Source: Lewinellaceae bacterium
Lineage (GTDB): Bacteria > Bacteroidota > Bacteroidia > Chitinophagales > Saprospiraceae
Reading direction: 5' to 3'
NCBI GenBank assembly: GCA_016708875.1
Contig: JADJFA010000012.1
Coordinates: forward strand, 192,965-256,964
Length of the DNA: 64,000 bases
Position numbers and translations under genes: made by a program. The notes beneath the pieces are model-generated. The model did not search any database, was not told the DNA's origin, and saw only the letters and a list, made by a program, of their open reading frames with translations. Below, piece after piece: positions 8,571-18,684 of the stretch (positions are counted from its first letter, which is position 1; every line of letters starts with the position of its first letter).

Positions 8571-11500
8571 ATGTTCCTTCGGAAAAGCATTCCTGCGCTC
8601 CTACTCTTGCTCTCCGCTTTCGCGCTTTCTGCGCAAGAAACGGCGGTGTACAACGAAGCCAACCTCGCCTACAAACGCGGCGTTGACTTTTTCAACCAAA
8701 ACCTTTACGGCATCGCGCAAAAAGAATTTCGCATCGCAATGGACATCCTCCGCCCCGCCAACGAGCCGGAGTGGAAGGCCATCAAGATTGATGCAGAACT
8801 CTACCACGCCAAATGTGCCGTGCGTATTGACCAGCCAGAAGCCGAAAAACTCGTACTCGATTTCCTGCGCGAAAACTCCCCTTCGGCCGTGGCCAGCCAA
8901 GCCGCCCTCGAAATCGGGGACTACTATTTCAACCAGAAACAGTATGATAAGGCCTTGACATACTATGATTTAGCCCCTACTGGTTCTGGTGCGGCACGCG
9001 ATGAGATACGCTTTAAAATGGGCTATTCATATTTCGTGACCAAAAAATTCGCCTTGGCGAAAACGGCCTTCATGCCGCTCAAGGACAATGCACGAAGCCA
9101 ATGGTACGAACCGGCCAATTACTACTACGGTTGCTGCGCCTTCTTCGAGGGGAAGTACGACGAGGCTGCCAAAGCCTTCACCCGAGCTGAATCATCGCCG
9201 AAGTACAAAGCCAATGTGCCGCACTACCTGACACAGATTTACGCGGCGCAAAAAAACTGGGACAAGGTAATTTCCTACGGAACGCCCCGCGCCAAAGACT
9301 CGAACGTAAAAAACCGTGCAGAGATAAACCAACTTGTCGGTCAAGCCTTCTACGAAAAAGGCGATTACAAAGGCGCTTCGCCCTTCCTCGAGTTTGCTGC
9401 CAAAAACGGTGCGCCGCTACGACCTGCCGACTATTATCAACTGGGGTATGCACAGTACCAAAACGGCCTCTACAAGCCTGCTATCCAGAACTTTGAGGAG
9501 CTCTCCAAACAAGATAGCTTACTCGGCCAAAATGGCCTTTACCACCTCGGTGATGCCTACTTGCGTGTAAAGGACAAAAACAGCAAATTCAACGCCCGCA
9601 ACGCTTTCGGGAAGGCGGCCAGCATGAATTTTGACAAGTCGGTAAAAGAGGACGCGCTCATAAATTATGCCAAACTGAGTTACGAACTCAAGTACGACCG
9701 GGATGCCATCGAAGCCTTACAACGCATTAGCCCGCAATCAAAATATTACGACGATGCGCAGGCATTAATGAGCGAGGTGTTTTTGAATACCCGCGATTAC
9801 GACCGGGCGGTTTCGACGCTTGAAAATGTAAAAAATCGCACGGATCGCCTCGACGCAACATACCAACAGGTGACCTTTTTGCGCGGTCTGCAACTATATC
9901 AAAGCAACCAAAAAGACGAAGCCCGGCGGTATTTCAACAAATCGCTGGAATTCCCGATCAATAAAAAAACCGCCATTCTTTGCTCTTTTTGGCTCGGCAG
10001 CATCTCGCATGATGCTGGGGAATACGCGGTAAGCAAGCAGCACATGAGCAGTTTTTTCAGCGCTGCAAAGCCCTACGCTGCTGATCTTCCAGAAGAGAGC
10101 AACCTGAATATGTGCAACTACATTCAGGGCTACAACCATTTGAAACTCAAGGATTACAAGTCTGCCAATGTCAATTTTCGCGCTGCAGTGGATGGGTTCA
10201 AAAAGAGCGGTACGAAGAACGAGCAAATCCGTTCCGCCGTACTGGGCGACGCCGTACTTCGCGCAGGTGATTGTTATTTCAAGAACAACCAATACTCGGA
10301 GGCCCTTGCAATGTACGATGAAGCCGTTAAGAAAAAGTACGAAGGTTTCGAGTACGCGCTTTTCCAAAAAGCAGTCATCAGAGGTTTACAGGGCAACAAA
10401 GAAGACAAGATTTTAGCGCTGGAGAGTTTGGTAGAAGACTATCCAAACAGCCGCTACACCGACGAGGCGCTTTTCCAATTGGGCGATACCTATTTTGAAA
10501 TGGAACGCTACGACCGGGCCATCACCCCGTTCCGCCGAATTGTGTCCGACTTTAAAGGAAAAAGCAACCTGATCAATCAATCGCTGCTCAAACTCGGCCT
10601 TATCTCTGTAAACCAGGGAAGTAGCCGGGTAGCCATTGATTATTACAAGCAGGTATTTGCCGGAAATCCGGAGCCAGAAGAGTGCAAGCAAGCCCTGGAT
10701 GCGCTCCGCGAGATTTATGTAAAAGACCTTGGTGACCCTGAAGGTTATAACCGATTCGTGGAGACGGTGCCAAATTGTGGTGGCGCCATTAAGCCCGGTC
10801 AGACGGGCAGCGGGGAGGCAACGGCATTTGAATCCGCTGAATACCAGTACAATCAAGGTCGTTATGAAAAGGCCATCGAACTTTTTACCAACTACCTCGC
10901 AAAATACCCTACAGGAACCAACGTGCTGGCAGGTTACTACTTGCGGGGAGAGAGTTATTCCGCGCTCAAACAATTTGAAAAAGCGCAAAAGGACTATGCC
11001 TCCGTAATCGGCAAGGGCAACAGCAAACATTACCCGAAAGCCGCCGAAAAGGCTGCGCTTATTGCGCTAAATACTACGAAGGATTATGGTCAGGCATTCG
11101 AGTACGCCCGCAAATGGGAGGATGCTGCGGTGACAGAAAATTCCCGATTCGACGCTCAACTCGTTGCTTTACAAGCCGCCTACAAGACCAACAACTCGGT
11201 CGCTGTAGCTGAATACGCAAACAAGGTCAACCAATCGCGCCTTGCCAATCAGGAGCAACTTGCTGTGGCCAATTTCTACTCGGGCAAAATGGCATATGAC
11301 AAGGGCGAGTACACCCGGGCATATCCTGCGCTTCAATCCGTAACGGAAAACAGCACTACCGAACTCATGGCCGAGGCCTACCATTACCTCTCTCAAATCC
11401 TCTACCGCCAACGGAAATATGGAGAAGCCGAAGAGATGATCACCGAAGCGAACAAGGCCAGCGCTGGCTACGACGATTGGATTGCCCGCAACCTTATCCT

Positions 11501-11708
11501 GCTTTCCGATGTGTATGCCGACCAGGGTGATAAGAACTCGGCCATGGCCGCGCTGGAAGGGATTATTGATAATTATACAGGCGATGACAAGAGCATCATG
11601 GATACTGCCAAGCAGAAATACGCCAAATTAAGTGGCAACAAGCCTGTAACGAACAACGCTTCAGACAAAGGCGGCAGAACATTGCTGGATTTGGACGAAG
11701 GGAATTAA
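8571..11708 (+). CDS. Large secreted tetratricopeptide-repeat protein
   Basis: 1045 residues with a Sec signal peptide (LLLLLSAFALSAQ) and then almost continuous TPR-like helical repeats, recognisable by recurring words such as YDKALTYYDLA, YKPAIQNFEELSK, YDRAITPFRRI and YEKAIELFTNYL. No enzyme motif was seen. It is probably a periplasmic or outer-membrane-associated scaffold. A beta-barrel gene follows 95 bases downstream on the same strand, so the two may act as one envelope unit. The start at MFLRK was chosen for the signal peptide; the open frame extends 86 codons upstream without coding character. Confidence 0.85.
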   Translation: MFLRKSIPALLLLLSAFALSAQETAVYNEANLAYKRGVDFFNQNLYGIAQKEFRIAMDILRPANEPEWKAIKIDAELYHAKCAVRIDQPEAEKLVLDFLRENSPSAVASQAALEIGDYYFNQKQYDKALTYYDLAPTGSGAARDEIRFKMGYSYFVTKKFALAKTAFMPLKDNARSQWYEPANYYYGCCAFFEGKYDEAAKAFTRAESSPKYKANVPHYLTQIYAAQKNWDKVISYGTPRAKDSNVKNRAEINQLVGQAFYEKGDYKGASPFLEFAAKNGAPLRPADYYQLGYAQYQNGLYKPAIQNFEELSKQDSLLGQNGLYHLGDAYLRVKDKNSKFNARNAFGKAASMNFDKSVKEDALINYAKLSYELKYDRDAIEALQRISPQSKYYDDAQALMSEVFLNTRDYDRAVSTLENVKNRTDRLDATYQQVTFLRGLQLYQSNQKDEARRYFNKSLEFPINKKTAILCSFWLGSISHDAGEYAVSKQHMSSFFSAAKPYAADLPEESNLNMCNYIQGYNHLKLKDYKSANVNFRAAVDGFKKSGTKNEQIRSAVLGDAVLRAGDCYFKNNQYSEALAMYDEAVKKKYEGFEYALFQKAVIRGLQGNKEDKILALESLVEDYPNSRYTDEALFQLGDTYFEMERYDRAITPFRRIVSDFKGKSNLINQSLLKLGLISVNQGSSRVAIDYYKQVFAGNPEPEECKQALDALREIYVKDLGDPEGYNRFVETVPNCGGAIKPGQTGSGEATAFESAEYQYNQGRYEKAIELFTNYLAKYPTGTNVLAGYYLRGESYSALKQFEKAQKDYASVIGKGNSKHYPKAAEKAALIALNTTKDYGQAFEYARKWEDAAVTENSRFDAQLVALQAAYKTNNSVAVAEYANKVNQSRLANQEQLAVANFYSGKMAYDKGEYTRAYPALQSVTENSTTELMAEAYHYLSQILYRQRKYGEAEEMITEANKASAGYDDWIARNLILLSDVYADQGDKNSAMAALEGIIDNYTGDDKSIMDTAKQKYAKLSGNKPVTNNASDKGGRTLLDLDEGN

Positions 11709-11803
11709 TGGTTGTCCTTCCTGAACTGGCAGCCGCTAGCAAAATATCCAAAAACCAAATGCCAATAACCAAATCAACAATACATCAAATCAACAGAAAT
11801 AAA

Positions 11804-13453
11804 ATGCTTTTCAATCATAAATATCTGCTCGCCGCCCTTGCATTCATTTCTTTGTCGCAAACGGCATTCGCACAAAAAGACCTCGAAGGTGATAACGTAA
11901 CCGTGGTCAAAGCTTTTGATGCGCAACTTCTGGAGGCCAACAAAATCAATGTGCCCCCTACCCTTCCGGCATTGGATACCAATACCCAAAAACAAAACTA
12001 CACAGTGCCGCCCCACCCTTCCAATATCAAATATGACCCGCCGAAACTCCGTCCGCTCGGCATGAAGGCCGCACCTAAAGAGGATGCTTACAACGGTTTT
12101 GTAAAACTCGGCGGTGGCGTCCCCAACACAATTTATGGAGAGGGTGGCTATTTTTTCAAATCCGGCGAAAAATTCGACGGTAAGGTGTGGCTCAAACACC
12201 ACCAACTCAGCGCCGACAAAGCCATTGAAAACCAGAAGTTCCGGACTACAGAGGGCCTGATTAGCAGCAATATTTTCTTGCCAAACAACCTCGCTACACA
12301 GATTAACATCGGCTACACCTACGACCGGGTACAGTTCTATGGCTACGACCACGATTCGCTGGAGTTTTCACCAGCACGCACCCGTCAGGATTTTAAAATA
12401 CTTGATCTCGGCGGACGGCTTTACAACAGCCAACGCACGGATATGGACCTGAATTTTGCGGTCACGCCGAAGTTTTACCTGCTCAACGATTTTTATTCCA
12501 ACAAGGAAACACATTTTGAGCTGGGCCTTTCGGCCACCAAATGGTTCAATGAACAGCACGCCCTGCGCGTGAATATTCGCCCCGACATGACGCGCTTTGA
12601 CGATACGGTGTCGCAAAAACTGAACAACATCTACCTGCAGCCCTCTTTCACGATGCACTTTGATATGTTGCAACTTAAGATCGGCGGCATCTTTGTGAAC
12701 AACCGAGACGAGTTCAGCATTTTCCCGGACGCTGAAATAACGCTGCGTGTGTGGGGCGATGGGATTCAAGCCTTTGCGGGCATCACGGGTGATTTGCGCA
12801 AAAACACCTACCGCAGCCTTTCTGAATACAATCCTTTTATTCAGATACGTGGTTCCGAGCTGCGTAACACACGCTGGGACAACTACTATGGCGGCGTAAA
12901 AGGCAGTTTTGGATGGCTTGAATACAACGGTCAGGTCGGCTATTCAAAAGCCTCTGACCTCGCGCTGCACCAGACTTTGTTCACAGCACCCGACAGCATC
13001 ACCCGCTTCCGGGTTCTGTATGACACGGTCAAGATTTTCAATGTACAAGGCACCATAAAATTTTCGCCCATCAAAGACTTGACCATCACCGGAACGCTCA
13101 GCCAAAACGTGTTTGACAACGAAACTACTGGCACTGCCGCCGACGAACTTGCAGTATGGGGCCTCCCTGAAATCGAGGGGGATTTTGGCGCTGTGTACAC
13201 CATGCTTGAAAATAAGGCAACCCTGAAGGCTTCGCTCCACATGGCTGACAAAATTTCTTTCCTTAATGAAGAAGGCCAGCGTGTTAAGAGCAAGGCATTG
13301 CTCGACCTCAGTATTGGTGGTTCCTACTATTTCACCAAAAATGTGGGCGCTTTCCTGGACATCAACAACATATTGAACAACAAGCGCGAACGCTGGTACC
13401 GCTACCCAACCGTAGGCATGAACTTCCTGGGCGGTATTGTGGCCAGGTTTTAA
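11804..13453 (+). CDS. Outer-membrane beta-barrel protein, partner of the TPR protein
   Basis: 549 residues with a signal peptide ending at QTAFAQ. The mature protein alternates short polar turns and amphipathic strands (KVWLKHHQLS, INIGYTYDRVQFYGYDHD, LNFAVTPKFYLL) and ends in FLGGIVARF, a typical barrel C-terminus with terminal Phe. The penultimate region DINNILNNKRERWYRYP resembles TonB-dependent receptor barrels, but there is no plug domain or TonB box. It is probably an outer-membrane channel or a receptor-like barrel working with the upstream TPR protein. Substrate unknown. Confidence 0.75.
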   Translation: MLFNHKYLLAALAFISLSQTAFAQKDLEGDNVTVVKAFDAQLLEANKINVPPTLPALDTNTQKQNYTVPPHPSNIKYDPPKLRPLGMKAAPKEDAYNGFVKLGGGVPNTIYGEGGYFFKSGEKFDGKVWLKHHQLSADKAIENQKFRTTEGLISSNIFLPNNLATQINIGYTYDRVQFYGYDHDSLEFSPARTRQDFKILDLGGRLYNSQRTDMDLNFAVTPKFYLLNDFYSNKETHFELGLSATKWFNEQHALRVNIRPDMTRFDDTVSQKLNNIYLQPSFTMHFDMLQLKIGGIFVNNRDEFSIFPDAEITLRVWGDGIQAFAGITGDLRKNTYRSLSEYNPFIQIRGSELRNTRWDNYYGGVKGSFGWLEYNGQVGYSKASDLALHQTLFTAPDSITRFRVLYDTVKIFNVQGTIKFSPIKDLTITGTLSQNVFDNETTGTAADELAVWGLPEIEGDFGAVYTMLENKATLKASLHMADKISFLNEEGQRVKSKALLDLSIGGSYYFTKNVGAFLDINNILNNKRERWYRYPTVGMNFLGGIVARF

Positions 13454-13462
13454 AAACAACCG

Positions 13463-13535
13463 GGTTTATGAAGGTTGATAAAGGTTTATGACGGTTGATA
13501 GTCCCGTCATAAACCTTTATCAACCTTCATAAACC
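13463..13535. repeat. Perfect 32-bp inverted repeat
   Basis: The arms at 13463-13494 and 13504-13535 are perfect reverse complements built on the words GGTTTATGAAGG and GGTTTATGACGG, with a 9-base loop. It sits between two co-directional genes and could terminate the barrel transcript. Confidence 0.9.
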
Positions 13536-13553
13536 GCTATCAACCATTCTTAT

Positions 13554-14342
13554 ATGAAAGCAACCAGCATCTCAAGCCACGAATCCACCTTTCGTCAAAC
13601 TGGGATTGATTCCAGCGGAACCAAATTCATACTGACCGATGAAACCGTGAATATCGGCGACAAAGCCGGTGGCAAAATCACTTTAGTGGATTGTTACAAG
13701 CAGGTAGCCGACAAAAGCTATTATTTTGAGGAAGAGCATCCCAAAGAGCGCATCGTGCTACATTACACGGCAGGTTATTTAAAGGGCGACATCGCGCAAT
13801 TGAGCCGTCAAAGTTCGGAGGTTTCTGTGCCGTTTGTCATTGCACGCTCCGGGCATATCTACAACCTTTGGAAGTCAAAATACTGGTCGTATCACCTTGG
13901 CCCTGGGGCGATCGGCGGCAACACAGAGATGAGCCAGAGAAGCATCGGGATTGAGATTTCGAACATCGGGTTTTTGCGCAGAAAAACTGGGGGACTCCTG
14001 CATACGATTTACAGCAACAACGATGTATACTGTTCGGAGCAGGAAACTGCTTATTACCAAAAACTCCGGTCTACATACCGGGGGGAACGGTATTTCGCCA
14101 CCTTCACCAATGCCCAATACAATTCGCTCTTATTGCTGTTGCGCTTTTTAACCAAGCGATACAATATACCCCGCACCATCCTACCGGAAGCAAAAAGATT
14201 CGATGCCTTTAAATCGGCTACCGAGGCCAAAAATTTTAAGGGCATTTGTTCCCACGTCAATTTCCGTGCTTCTGGAAAATGGGACATAGGTACGGGCTTC
14301 GATTGGAACAGGGTGATAGAAGGATTGAAGGTGGGGCTTTGA
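13554..14342 (+). CDS. N-acetylmuramoyl-L-alanine amidase domain protein (Amidase_2/PGRP type)
   Basis: 262 residues. Zinc ligands of the Amidase_2 fold are visible: H70 in LHYTAG, H234 in CSHVNFR and D244 in GKWDIGTGF, with the conserved IGIEISN strand at about 131-137. It would cut the amide between the muramyl sugar and the stem peptide. There is no signal peptide, so export would need another route, or the target is cytoplasmic muropeptides or phage-like lysis. No phage genes are nearby. The start is preceded closely by the inverted repeat. Confidence 0.85.
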   Translation: MKATSISSHESTFRQTGIDSSGTKFILTDETVNIGDKAGGKITLVDCYKQVADKSYYFEEEHPKERIVLHYTAGYLKGDIAQLSRQSSEVSVPFVIARSGHIYNLWKSKYWSYHLGPGAIGGNTEMSQRSIGIEISNIGFLRRKTGGLLHTIYSNNDVYCSEQETAYYQKLRSTYRGERYFATFTNAQYNSLLLLLRFLTKRYNIPRTILPEAKRFDAFKSATEAKNFKGICSHVNFRASGKWDIGTGFDWNRVIEGLKVGL

Positions 14343-14604
14343 TCAGTGGCAGGTGGCAGTGGCAGTTTTACCCGCCATAGCTTTAGCGAAGGTGGGAGCA
14401 GTTTTACCCACCGTAGCTTTTCTATCTGCCATAGTCCTGACGGAGGCAGAAGCGACGGTGGGTGACAGCGACCTGGAAATTCAATGAAAACACGGCGGAT
14501 AAAAAGTGCTTTAAGACCACCCAATTTTTGTTGGCAAGAAAAAATTATCGTCCCATTGTTCACATTTTTTCTCCCAATGCCATAAAGCACCAAACCCGCC
14601 GCTC
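14343..14604. repeat. Gap with repeated CCCGCCATAGC / CCCACCGTAGC words
   Basis: No gene was seen. The segment carries imperfect copies of a word (TTTTACCCGCCATAGC, TTTTACCCACCGTAGC and their complements) that also appears around both tRNA genes at 45.7-46.6 kb, next to the TIR gene start and after M48 copy 2. It looks like a dispersed palindromic repeat. Confidence 0.5.
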
Positions 14605-14612
14605 TACTTTTG
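14605..14612 (+). promoter_or_regulatory. -7 element TACTTTTG of the sigma factor gene
   Basis: TACTTTTG matches the TAnnTTTG consensus and ends 11 bases before the ATG at 14624, which fixes the start over the longer open frame. Confidence 0.55.
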
Positions 14613-14623
14613 CGCATAACAGT

Positions 14624-15160
14624 ATGAACGGTAAACAAAACGAACTCGACGATTTTCACAAAAACCCCAACGGCGTTTTGGCTGGCATTTATAACAAATG
14701 CCGCCCGAAATTCATCGGTTGGGGCAAAGAGAACACCCGAACGAGCAGCCATGACCTGACCGATATTTTCCAAAATGCGGTCATTATCATGATGCTCAAC
14801 ATTGAATCGGGACGACTCTCCGAATTGGTTGGCACCCTGTGCACCTACCTTTTCGGTATCGGAAAAAATCTCATCCAAGCCTTTCGCCGAAAACAAGGCA
14901 GGATTGGTTTGCCTGGCGATGAAGCTTTCCCGATCACCAAAGAAACTGACCCCGGTGCAGAGGCACAAATCATTGCGGAACAAGCAAATGAACAACTCTG
15001 GGCCAAAGTGGACGCGCTCGGTGAACCTTGCCGCAGCCTGCTCGCTTTGACCTACCGCGAGGGACTGAACAGCCAGGAAATAGCCGATGTGCTCGGCTAT
15101 GCAAGCCCCGAAGTAGTGCGCCAACTCCGCAAAAGATGCCTAGACAAATTACGAAAATGA
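14624..15160 (+). CDS. ECF-like RNA polymerase sigma-70 factor
   Basis: 178 residues with a sigma region 2-like part (DLTDIFQNAVIIMMLNIESG, then a YLFGIGKNLI segment) and a region 4 helix-turn-helix (CRSLLALTYREGLNSQEIA followed by DVLGYASPEVVRQLRKRC). It would direct RNA polymerase to a small regulon. The gene 56 bases downstream encodes a membrane protein with a cytoplasmic N-terminus, a plausible anti-sigma partner. The start was chosen by the promoter element directly upstream. Distinct from the second sigma gene near 37.5 kb. Confidence 0.85.
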   Translation: MNGKQNELDDFHKNPNGVLAGIYNKCRPKFIGWGKENTRTSSHDLTDIFQNAVIIMMLNIESGRLSELVGTLCTYLFGIGKNLIQAFRRKQGRIGLPGDEAFPITKETDPGAEAQIIAEQANEQLWAKVDALGEPCRSLLALTYREGLNSQEIADVLGYASPEVVRQLRKRCLDKLRK

Positions 15161-15215
15161 GAACTAATATTTCACTGCAACAATCATCCATCAAACGCGT
15201 ATTCGCTCACTTAAA

Positions 15216-15963
15216 ATGGAAAACCGAGCCGAACATCTTCTCGAATCCTATTTTGCCAATGCCCTTACTTCGGCGGAAGCAATTGAACTGAAAACATTGG
15301 CTGCCGCCGACCCAACAGTGGCCGCCGACCTTGCTTTCCAAAAACGTGTGGCCGCTACCGTCCAATCGCGTTCGCTGGCAGACGGCATACAAAACCCCGC
15401 CTGGAGGATGGCCGCTCAAAAGCCCTTTCCATCTGCCGCCATAAAGGTTTCGATGTTTCCCAAATATGCCTATGCTGCCGCCGCTGCTATTGCTCTTTTG
15501 ATCTGCGCGTACATTTTCATAATGCCGCCAAGTTTGCAGTCTGTGGTAGCCGACAACACAAAGGAATATCCCAACAAGATGAAATTTAAAACCATGGGTG
15601 GAGAAGCAGAGGCCGTCCCGAAGACCGTAATCGAGGCGTTCGAACTTTATGATAATCAACAGTATAGCGAAGCCGCCAAGGCACTCCAACCCATCGTTGC
15701 TGCCAATGCTGATCGAATGGATTATCGTTTCTACTGGGGTATCTCTTGTAAAAAGCAAACAATATCACGCCGCAATAACTGCGCTCACTCCTTTGGTGCA
15801 AAGCCAGGACGAAAGAAGAATTCCAGCGCTTTATTACATGGGTCTGGCTTGTGCCGGCGTTGGTGATGAAGATTGCGCCCGCCAAAATCTCCAGACTTTT
15901 ATTGCTTCGCCGGAAAGTGTGAGTTTTCGGAAACAAGCCGAGGCAGTTTTGAAAGCGCTATAA
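15216..15963 (+). CDS. Single-pass membrane TPR protein, likely anti-sigma partner, frameshifted
   Basis: The N-terminal 80 residues are helical and cytoplasmic (AEHLLESYFANALTSAEAIE). One membrane helix (AAAAAIALLICAYIFIMPP) follows, and then periplasmic TPR repeats (YDNQQYSEAAKALQPIV, SKQYHAAITALTPLV). This layout downstream of a sigma gene is common in Bacteroidota. The frame breaks at a G4 tract (15736-15739); adding one G joins the two halves as FYWGVSLVKSKQYHAAI, about 249 residues. A role as regulator of the upstream sigma factor is inference from context. Confidence 0.7.
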
Positions 15964-16010
15964 ATCCAAACTAAGCAGGGGTTAAAATTGCTCAAACTGA
16001 ATAAAAAGCC

Positions 16011-16145
16011 GTAGTGGTCCCAGGTGAACGTCGGGATTTATAGCATCCGACCATAGAGAAGGAGCGAGCGGCGACGGTGCCATGCGCTCGCGGCGCTGTG
16101 TTCAAGCCGTTTTCAATAAATCCCGAGTTCACTCGGGACCACTAC
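16011..16145. repeat. Long imperfect inverted repeat between convergent genes
   Basis: GTAGTGGTCC...TCGGGATTTA at 16011-16040 pairs with TAAATCCCGA...GGACCACTAC at about 16117-16145. An inner part carries GAGCGAGCGGCG and CGCTCGCGGCGC words that can pair. It lies between the convergent TPR and porZ genes and probably serves as a bidirectional terminator. The rest of the 15964-16184 gap is empty. Confidence 0.75.
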
Positions 16146-16184
16146 GTGGCTTCATCATTGGATAGTTACAATCAGCGTTACTCT

Positions 16185-18530
16185 TCAATTCAAAATCACG
16201 ATTTTCGTGACAATCGCATCCGGTTCGTCAAAGTTTGCCTCGCTGGTAGCGAAAATCATATAGACCCCGGATGCTACCCTTCTACCAAGATAATCGCGCC
16301 CATTCCACACCGCCTGACCTCCAAGTGCTTTCCCTTCATAAACGAGGTGTCCGGCAGCATCCGTGATTTTCACGTTCGCATCGCGGGCCAAGCCATAAAC
16401 TGCAATAGGGCCATCATAGCCCGGTTGTACAGGGTTGGGATACGCATAGGCCGTGGGGAGATTTACGCGCCCACCATCCGTAGCGCCCGCTCGGAGCGAA
16501 ATGATCCCTTTTTCGGTGCCAATCCAAGCCTCGCCCGTTTGTGGATTTACAGCAATATCTGTGATTGAATTGTCAAAAAGAGGGCTGTTGGTGTTTGTAA
16601 AACGTGCCACCTGAGTCAGTGCATCCGGCGATTGTACAAAAACACCGTTGGTAGTGCCAAACCATTTTTGGTTCGCGCCATCCACTGCAATGGTTTTCAC
16701 ATCTTCTGTTTCTAACAAATAACCATTGAACCCGTCAACACTCACGATGCGGCGGCGACCCTTGCACTCTTCATCGAAAACATTGGCCCCGCATTCAAAA
16801 CTAACGGTGCCTTGCTGCGTCCCCACCCAAACATCGCCGTCCAGGTCTACGGTGATGCAGTTTACAGTATTTGTGGGCAGCACGCTATTTGCGGTAGTGA
16901 TAATTCGGTAGCGGTCGTCAGCCGTATTGTCAAGGTCTGCTCCGGAGTCATAAACCAATATGCCTGAGCTAAAAGCAATGACAAACCATTTATAGCCATT
17001 TTGATCTACCGTTACTTGAAGGAGGTTGTTGGCGGGCGAGGCGTTGAAATTAAGCATTTCACCATCAGGTTTCAGCACTGCAATGGGGGCATTTGCGCCG
17101 TAATTGCTAATCCAGAGATTATTGTCCTGGTCAAATGCAAGGCCACCAATCGCCGTCCGATCTGCCCCTGAAATACCTGCATCTTGAAGGATGGAATTTG
17201 ATTTACTGTACCCTCTTTCATACGTACCATTTGCGAATTGCAACATTCCACCTACCCAACTACCGACAAAAACCTTTCCATCGGAAGGTCTTGGCGCTAC
17301 TTTCCACATATCCTTGAAAGACTCTTCAGCGTCAACAATTTGGGGCGTGGTTTTTTCTGACCAACGGTCCCAGTGGCCATTTTTAAAAGAATAAACACCA
17401 TCACGATAACCAATAACACTAAGGTTTGGGGCCGGGCCCGGGGTAGCAACGTAGGTGGCGCCATCGGCTCCAAAAGCAATTTCGGAGCTACGTTGAGAAT
17501 AGGGAGAATTGTACGAGAAATTATCGCAATCATTGGTATTGCGGTCATAAAAACGAAACCCGTCGTCACGATCTGCAAACCAGAATTTTTTCGTTCCGTC
17601 TTCGATACCGTAGAGGGGAAACTCGGCATCACATGGCTCATGGATTTCGTAACGTGCACCGCTAGATTCTACGTATTCCACAACCCCAAGGCCGTAGCCA
17701 TCAGTATTATCATTCGCCCAACCCAGCATCAGTCCCGATCCTTCAGAACTCAGGTATTTTACTGTACGTAATGGATGACTGGCTATTTCGGTAACGTTGC
17801 TGCCGTCGTACTGTAAAAATTTGTTTGCAACGCCTAGCCAAAGTTTGCCATCCCACACACTCATGGCGTTGTATGAGATACTAGAAGGAAATCCCATTGA
17901 CTCGCTCACTTCTTCCCAACGGCTGAAATCTGCTGGGTTTCCGTCGTTTTCGGGCAGTCGGAAAAGACCGTCTTCGGTGCCCGCCCAGAGGTAATTGTTG
18001 TAAATGGCAAACGACCTTACCGGGATGCCTGTGAACACCGTATACTCGGCTTCGGCATCTTCGAGATCGAATTTTAGCACACCAAACCCACAAGCAAAAT
18101 AGGCGATTTTGCCGTCAAAAAAGACATTGTATATCTGCCGGTCGCCCACTATGTTGGGGTTTTTCTGGATAATAGGGAGATTAACCACCGACCGGTCGGA
18201 AGGGTAAAAAAGATCGAGGTTGCTGTTGGTATAAGCGATGAGCAACACCTTGGCAGCGGCATTGTAATGCAGGAGATTCATGCCTACATCACTCAGTCCT
18301 TCCACTTTGGTTATGAATCGAGAGGAGCGTTCGACTTTGTCAAGTTCCACAATAGCCCATTCGGTGGCAAAATAGACTTTATCGCTGCTCTGCGTAACGT
18401 ATTTGGCGCGTTGCCAGGGCAAGTGCTCCTGCCATTCGCCGATTGTGATGGGTGGGAAAATGGTGTCGGTTTGGGCGATGGTTGTTCCCTGAAAAGCGCA
18501 CAGGAAAAGTAGGAGGGAAAGTAGACGCAT
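16185..18530 (-). CDS. porZ: Type IX secretion component PorZ-like protein
   Basis: 781 residues. After a signal peptide (LLSLLLFLCAFQGTTIAQ) the protein begins with the PorZ-type propeller start IGEWQEHLPWQRAKYVTQSS and the conserved KVEGLSDVGMNLLHYN stretch, then continues as two beta-propellers with repeated W(A/I)GTEDGL-like and WVGTQQG words. The end is a C-terminal T9SS sorting domain (AYPNPVQPGYDGPIAVYGL, ending in GVYMIFATSE). PorZ is part of the cell-surface attachment complex that works with the sortase PorU. The start was placed at MRLLS for the signal peptide. A paralogous propeller sensor is the alternative but less likely. Confidence 0.82.
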   Translation of the reverse strand: MRLLSLLLFLCAFQGTTIAQTDTIFPPITIGEWQEHLPWQRAKYVTQSSDKVYFATEWAIVELDKVERSSRFITKVEGLSDVGMNLLHYNAAAKVLLIAYTNSNLDLFYPSDRSVVNLPIIQKNPNIVGDRQIYNVFFDGKIAYFACGFGVLKFDLEDAEAEYTVFTGIPVRSFAIYNNYLWAGTEDGLFRLPENDGNPADFSRWEEVSESMGFPSSISYNAMSVWDGKLWLGVANKFLQYDGSNVTEIASHPLRTVKYLSSEGSGLMLGWANDNTDGYGLGVVEYVESSGARYEIHEPCDAEFPLYGIEDGTKKFWFADRDDGFRFYDRNTNDCDNFSYNSPYSQRSSEIAFGADGATYVATPGPAPNLSVIGYRDGVYSFKNGHWDRWSEKTTPQIVDAEESFKDMWKVAPRPSDGKVFVGSWVGGMLQFANGTYERGYSKSNSILQDAGISGADRTAIGGLAFDQDNNLWISNYGANAPIAVLKPDGEMLNFNASPANNLLQVTVDQNGYKWFVIAFSSGILVYDSGADLDNTADDRYRIITTANSVLPTNTVNCITVDLDGDVWVGTQQGTVSFECGANVFDEECKGRRRIVSVDGFNGYLLETEDVKTIAVDGANQKWFGTTNGVFVQSPDALTQVARFTNTNSPLFDNSITDIAVNPQTGEAWIGTEKGIISLRAGATDGGRVNLPTAYAYPNPVQPGYDGPIAVYGLARDANVKITDAAGHLVYEGKALGGQAVWNGRDYLGRRVASGVYMIFATSEANFDEPDAIVTKIVILN

Positions 18531-18537
18531 AAGTACC

Positions 18538-18684
18538 GTTTGAACAGTTTGAAGGGTTCGATTTGTTTGAATAGTTTCGAGTGTTTCTGGAACGCGGGAA
18601 TGGTGCAAAGGGGAGGAGATAGGTTGCCTTTCCGACTTGAAATCGAACTATTCAAACCCTTCAAATACCTCAAACCCTTCAAAC
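18538..18684. repeat. Imperfect inverted repeat between nadD and porZ
   Basis: TTTGAA-rich arms at 18538-18580 and 18643-18684 pair at roughly 80 percent (GTTTGAA..., GAATAGTTTCGA against TCGAACTATTC...). The right arm touches the nadD stop codon, so it can form the nadD terminator. Confidence 0.65.

Noticed and set aside
14054..15124. 356-codon minus-strand open frame
   Set aside because: Overlaps the amidase end and the sigma factor gene on the other strand; no family pattern.
16185..18530. PorZ-like gene as a two-component hybrid sensor with a propeller
   Set aside because: No membrane helix, kinase or receiver domain; ends in a T9SS sorting domain.
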